A stretch of 34,001 nucleotides of DNA from Lachnospiraceae bacterium (GTDB lineage: Bacteria; Bacillota; Clostridia; Lachnospirales; Lachnospiraceae), in assembly GCA_024403455.1 (NCBI GenBank), contig JAKSRR010000022.1:1-34001 (forward strand), written 5' to 3'. Every line of letters starts with the position of its first letter. Position 1 is the first letter of the stretch. Below are positions 31,470-34,001 of this stretch, piece by piece. Both the position numbers and the translations under genes were made by a program. The notes under the pieces were generated by a model. That model did not search any database. It saw only the letters and a list, made by a program, of their open reading frames with translations, and was not told the DNA's origin.

Positions 31470-32420
31470 ATGCGTTATATCAAGGACTTAAAAGAAGGTA
31501 GCAGACTGCAGGAGATTTATCTTTGCAAAGCAAAGACCCAGGCAGAAACAAAAACCGGAAAGCCTTATCATAGAATTACCTTAATGGATAAGTCGGGAGC
31601 ATTAGAAAGTAATGTGTGGGAACCCTATAGTGCGGCCATTGAGGAGTACGAAGCAGGAGACTTTATTGAAGTACTTGGTACAGTAAATGTATTCAATGGA
31701 GCACTGCAGGGAAAGGTGGACCGCATCAGGAAGTGTCAGGAGGGTGAATATGATACGGCAGAATATTTCCCCGCTTCTGAAAAAAATGTGGAGGAAATGT
31801 ATGCCGAACTTACCGGCATTATTGATACAGTAAAGACGCCTTGTTTAAATACTTTATTAAAAAATATTTTTGTAGAGGACAAGGATTTTGTGATGGATTT
31901 TAAAAAGTCATCCGCTGCAAAATCCGTGCATCACGGATTCATAGGTGGCTTGTTGGAGCATACTTTAAGTGTAACGAAGATGTGTATTTATTACACGGGA
32001 TGCTACAGCTATCTGAATTATGATTTGTTAATTACGGCGGCCATTTGTCATGATATGGGAAAGGTTATGGAGTTATCGCAGTTCCCAGAGAATGATTATA
32101 CCGATATGGGACAACTGTTGGGACACATTGTTTTAGGGGCGCAAATGGTTGGAGAAAGAGCGAAAAATATTGAAGGATTTCCCAAGACGCTACTACATGA
32201 ATTACAGCACTGCATTCTGGCACACCATGGAGAGTATGAATTTGGTTCTCCTAAGAAGCCTGCCATCGCTGAGGCTGTAGCATTAAATTATGCAGATAAC
32301 ACCGACGCAAAATTGGAGACCTTTAAAGAACTATTAGCAAAGTCAGATAAGGTGCAGACGGAGTGGCTTGGCTACAACAAACTTTTCGAGTCCAATGTTC
32401 GTAAAACAAGTGAGATGTAA
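31470..32420 (+). CDS. 3'-5' exoribonuclease YhaM family protein
   Basis: The 316-residue protein combines an N-terminal OB-fold nucleic acid-binding domain (about 10-90, YHRITLMDKSGALESNVW, DFIEVLGTVNVFNG) with a metal-dependent HD domain (about 150-290). The HD motif shows VHHGFIGGLLEHTLSV (His154, His164), ICHDMGKVMEL (His194, Asp195) and later HCILAHHGE. This is the YhaM/Cbf1 layout, a 3'-5' exonuclease acting on RNA and DNA ends. The ATG follows AGAGGATGGAAT, 14 bases after the HtrA-like gene. A composite terminator follows. Confidence 0.93.
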   Translation: MRYIKDLKEGSRLQEIYLCKAKTQAETKTGKPYHRITLMDKSGALESNVWEPYSAAIEEYEAGDFIEVLGTVNVFNGALQGKVDRIRKCQEGEYDTAEYFPASEKNVEEMYAELTGIIDTVKTPCLNTLLKNIFVEDKDFVMDFKKSSAAKSVHHGFIGGLLEHTLSVTKMCIYYTGCYSYLNYDLLITAAICHDMGKVMELSQFPENDYTDMGQLLGHIVLGAQMVGERAKNIEGFPKTLLHELQHCILAHHGEYEFGSPKKPAIAEAVALNYADNTDAKLETFKELLAKSDKVQTEWLGYNKLFESNVRKTSEM

Positions 32421-32426
32421 ATAAAG

Positions 32427-32484
32427 AATCGCTCTCCTGGTAGACTGTTCCTGCTTGGAACATTTTTATGGGAGGGCGATTTTT
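32427..32484 (+). terminator. Composite nested terminator before rlmD
   Basis: An inner stem TGTTCC/GGAACA (32446-32451 with 32457-32462) runs into five T. An outer 11-bp stem (32427-32437 with 32471-32481, one G-T pair) encloses it and runs into four T. The two hairpins are nested and both resemble terminators. The outer 3' arm ends about 20 bases before the rlmD start at 32504. Confidence 0.75.
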
Positions 32485-32503
32485 AGATGGGATAGGAGCA
32501 GAT

Positions 32504-33997
32504 ATGGAATATCAGAAGAATCAGTATATTACATTGGAAGTAGAAGATTTAGGAAGTGAAGGAGAAGGGATTGGAAAGATAGATGGCTATCCCTTTTTTG
32601 TAAAGGATGCGCTTCCTGGGGATATTATTCGCGCAAAAGTGATGAAGACCAAAAAAAATATGGCCTTTGCGAGACTGGAAGAAATACTGACGCCATCTTC
32701 TACGCGAATTAATCCATTATGCCCTCACGCAAGAAGATGTGGCGGTTGTCAGATCATGGAGTTATCCTATGATGCCCAGTTAGCATTCAAGGAGAAGAAA
32801 GTGAAGAATAATCTTCTTCGCATAGGTGGTGTACCAGAAGATGTGTTGGCCCGGGTATATGACGGAATTATCGGTATGGAATCCTCCGCTGATGAGAATG
32901 TTCCAGTGCGGTACAGAAATAAGGCACAGTTTCCATTTGGAAAGAATAAGGAAGGGAAGAACATCTGTGGATTTTATGCGGGACATACCCATTCCATTAT
33001 TGCAAATACAGAATGCTATTTGGGGGTAGAGGAAAATGAAGTCATTCTGGAAACCATCTTATCCTACATGGAAAAGATGCATGTAGAGCCCTACGACGAG
33101 GAAACAGGAAAAGGACTAATTCGTCATGCCCTGCTTCGGAAGGGATTTCAAAGTGGGGAGATCATGGTCTGCCTAGTCATTAATGGAAAGAAACTTCCTG
33201 GGCAGCAGGTGCTTGTGGATATGTTGACCAAGATTCCCGGTATGAAGTCTATATCCATCAGTGTGAATGAGAAAAATACCAATGTGATTATGGGTGAATC
33301 CTATGAGGTACTATGGGGAGAAAATGTTATCACAGATAGTATCGGTTCTGTACAGTTTAAGATTTCGCCGCTTTCCTTCTATCAGGTGAATCCGGTACAA
33401 ACCAGGCGATTATATGAAACGGCACTTTCCTACGCGCAGCTTACGGGGAAGGAAACGGTGTGGGATTTGTATTGTGGAATCGGTACTATTTCTCTATTCT
33501 TAGCCCAGAATGCAAAGAAGGTATATGGGGTAGAGATTGTTCCCCAGGCGATAGAAGATGCGAAACAGAATGCGAAGTTAAATGGATTTACCAATGCGGC
33601 ATTCTTTGTTGGAAAGGCGGAGGAAGTTCTACCAGAATTTTATGAACATGGAACGGTTCATGGGGAATTGGTGGAAGACGTTGATGCATCAGCTAAGTCG
33701 CCGGATGTTATTGTGGTGGATCCTCCTAGAAAGGGCTGCGACGAAGCCTGTCTTTCCACGATGGTCAGCATGGCTCCTAGCCGCATCGTTTATGTTAGCT
33801 GCGACAGCGCCACTTTGGCAAGAGATATCAAATATCTCCGCGAGCATGGTTATGAACTGGAGAAGGTAAAGGCATGTGATATGTTCCCGAATAGTGTGCA
33901 TGTGGAGAGTGTAGTTCTTTTGAACAAGAAAAAGGCAACAGACTTTGTTGAAATAGGTGTGGATGCAGAGGATTATTACAGTATTAAAGAAAAATAA
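32504..33997 (+). CDS. rlmD: 23S rRNA (uracil-5-)-methyltransferase RlmD/RumA type
   Basis: This enzyme methylates C5 of uracil in 23S rRNA; Firmicute members (RlmCD) can act on both U747 and U1939. The start at 32504 follows TAGGAGCAGAT. The ATG at 32468 sits in the terminator stem and is rejected. The 497 residues hold a TRAM domain (1-60), Fe-S cysteines Cys73, Cys79 and Cys82 in CPHARRCGGC, and a methyltransferase core with DLYCGIGTISLF. The catalytic end reads VVDPPRKGCDEACL and IVYVSCDSATLARDI, with the nucleophilic cysteine. It is complete, ending four bases before the window edge. Confidence 0.94.
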   Translation: MEYQKNQYITLEVEDLGSEGEGIGKIDGYPFFVKDALPGDIIRAKVMKTKKNMAFARLEEILTPSSTRINPLCPHARRCGGCQIMELSYDAQLAFKEKKVKNNLLRIGGVPEDVLARVYDGIIGMESSADENVPVRYRNKAQFPFGKNKEGKNICGFYAGHTHSIIANTECYLGVEENEVILETILSYMEKMHVEPYDEETGKGLIRHALLRKGFQSGEIMVCLVINGKKLPGQQVLVDMLTKIPGMKSISISVNEKNTNVIMGESYEVLWGENVITDSIGSVQFKISPLSFYQVNPVQTRRLYETALSYAQLTGKETVWDLYCGIGTISLFLAQNAKKVYGVEIVPQAIEDAKQNAKLNGFTNAAFFVGKAEEVLPEFYEHGTVHGELVEDVDASAKSPDVIVVDPPRKGCDEACLSTMVSMAPSRIVYVSCDSATLARDIKYLREHGYELEKVKACDMFPNSVHVESVVLLNKKKATDFVEIGVDAEDYYSIKEK

Positions 33998-34001
33998 CAA
34001 T

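Noticed and set aside
32468-32503. Upstream ATG of rlmD adding 12 residues
   Set aside because: The codons lie in the terminator stem; the ATG at 32504 has a proper AGGAG site and begins the conserved TRAM segment.

Overview
The window looks like a chromosomal segment of a low-to-moderate GC Gram-positive anaerobe of the class Clostridia, most likely a Lachnospiraceae-type organism. This rests on several things. The gene order ireB-ruvX-DUF1292-(mltG-like)-O-methyltransferase-U32 protein matches the Bacillus yrzL-yrrK-yrzB-yrrL-yrrM-yrrO block. RNase J, MutS2 and an HPr-like protein are present, Shine-Dalgarno sites are strong, GTG and TTG starts are frequent, and there is a hybrid-cluster-associated CxxC protein typical of anaerobes. 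No rRNA, IS element, prophage or CRISPR array was seen.

Layout. 1-400: three tRNA genes (Asn, Glu, Cys) with terminator-like hairpins and a long stem-loop between Glu and Cys. 539-2491: a two-gene accessory block. It has a small protein with HD-like metal-binding motifs and a protein that joins PD-(D/E)xK nuclease motifs to a complete SF1-type helicase motif set; a 16-base perfect palindrome lies just upstream. 2675-9959: prmA, rsmE, a cysteine desulfurase and thiI, with a hybrid sensor kinase and a LytTR response regulator placed between the desulfurase and thiI. 10013-17434: an HPr-like gene on the minus strand, then mtaB, ireB, ruvX, DUF1292, rnj, YlbF-like, short MltG-like, trmR-like and trhP-like genes. 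17484-22416: a mixed-strand region of small and envelope proteins: a 76-residue protein, a redox CxxC protein, a membrane protein, an SCP2-like/lysine-alanine-tail fusion, an anchored SGNH hydrolase, nth and an anchored helical protein. 22479-33997: a 36-residue membrane peptide, half of an AIR-synthase-like protein, an Lrp regulator with an aminotransferase, mutS2, an OmpR-type two-component pair, trmL, a degenerate HtrA-like protein, a YhaM-like exonuclease and rlmD.

The dominant theme is RNA modification and translation upkeep. There is rRNA and ribosomal-protein methylation (prmA, rsmE, rlmD), tRNA modification (thiI with its sulfur donor, mtaB, trmR, trhP, trmL), RNA turnover (rnj, YlbF, YhaM) and ribosome rescue or repair (mutS2, nth). 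Signalling genes sit among these.

Most of the window is conserved core. The less ordinary items are: the nuclease-helicase block beside the tRNA genes; several proteins that keep a family fold but appear to have lost catalytic residues or domains (HtrA-like, HPr-like, MltG-like, AIR-synthase-like, the Smr domain of MutS2); the histone-H1-like tail fusion; and perfect intergenic hairpins that lack U-tracts. No assembled novel system is certain; the 539-2491 block is the best candidate.
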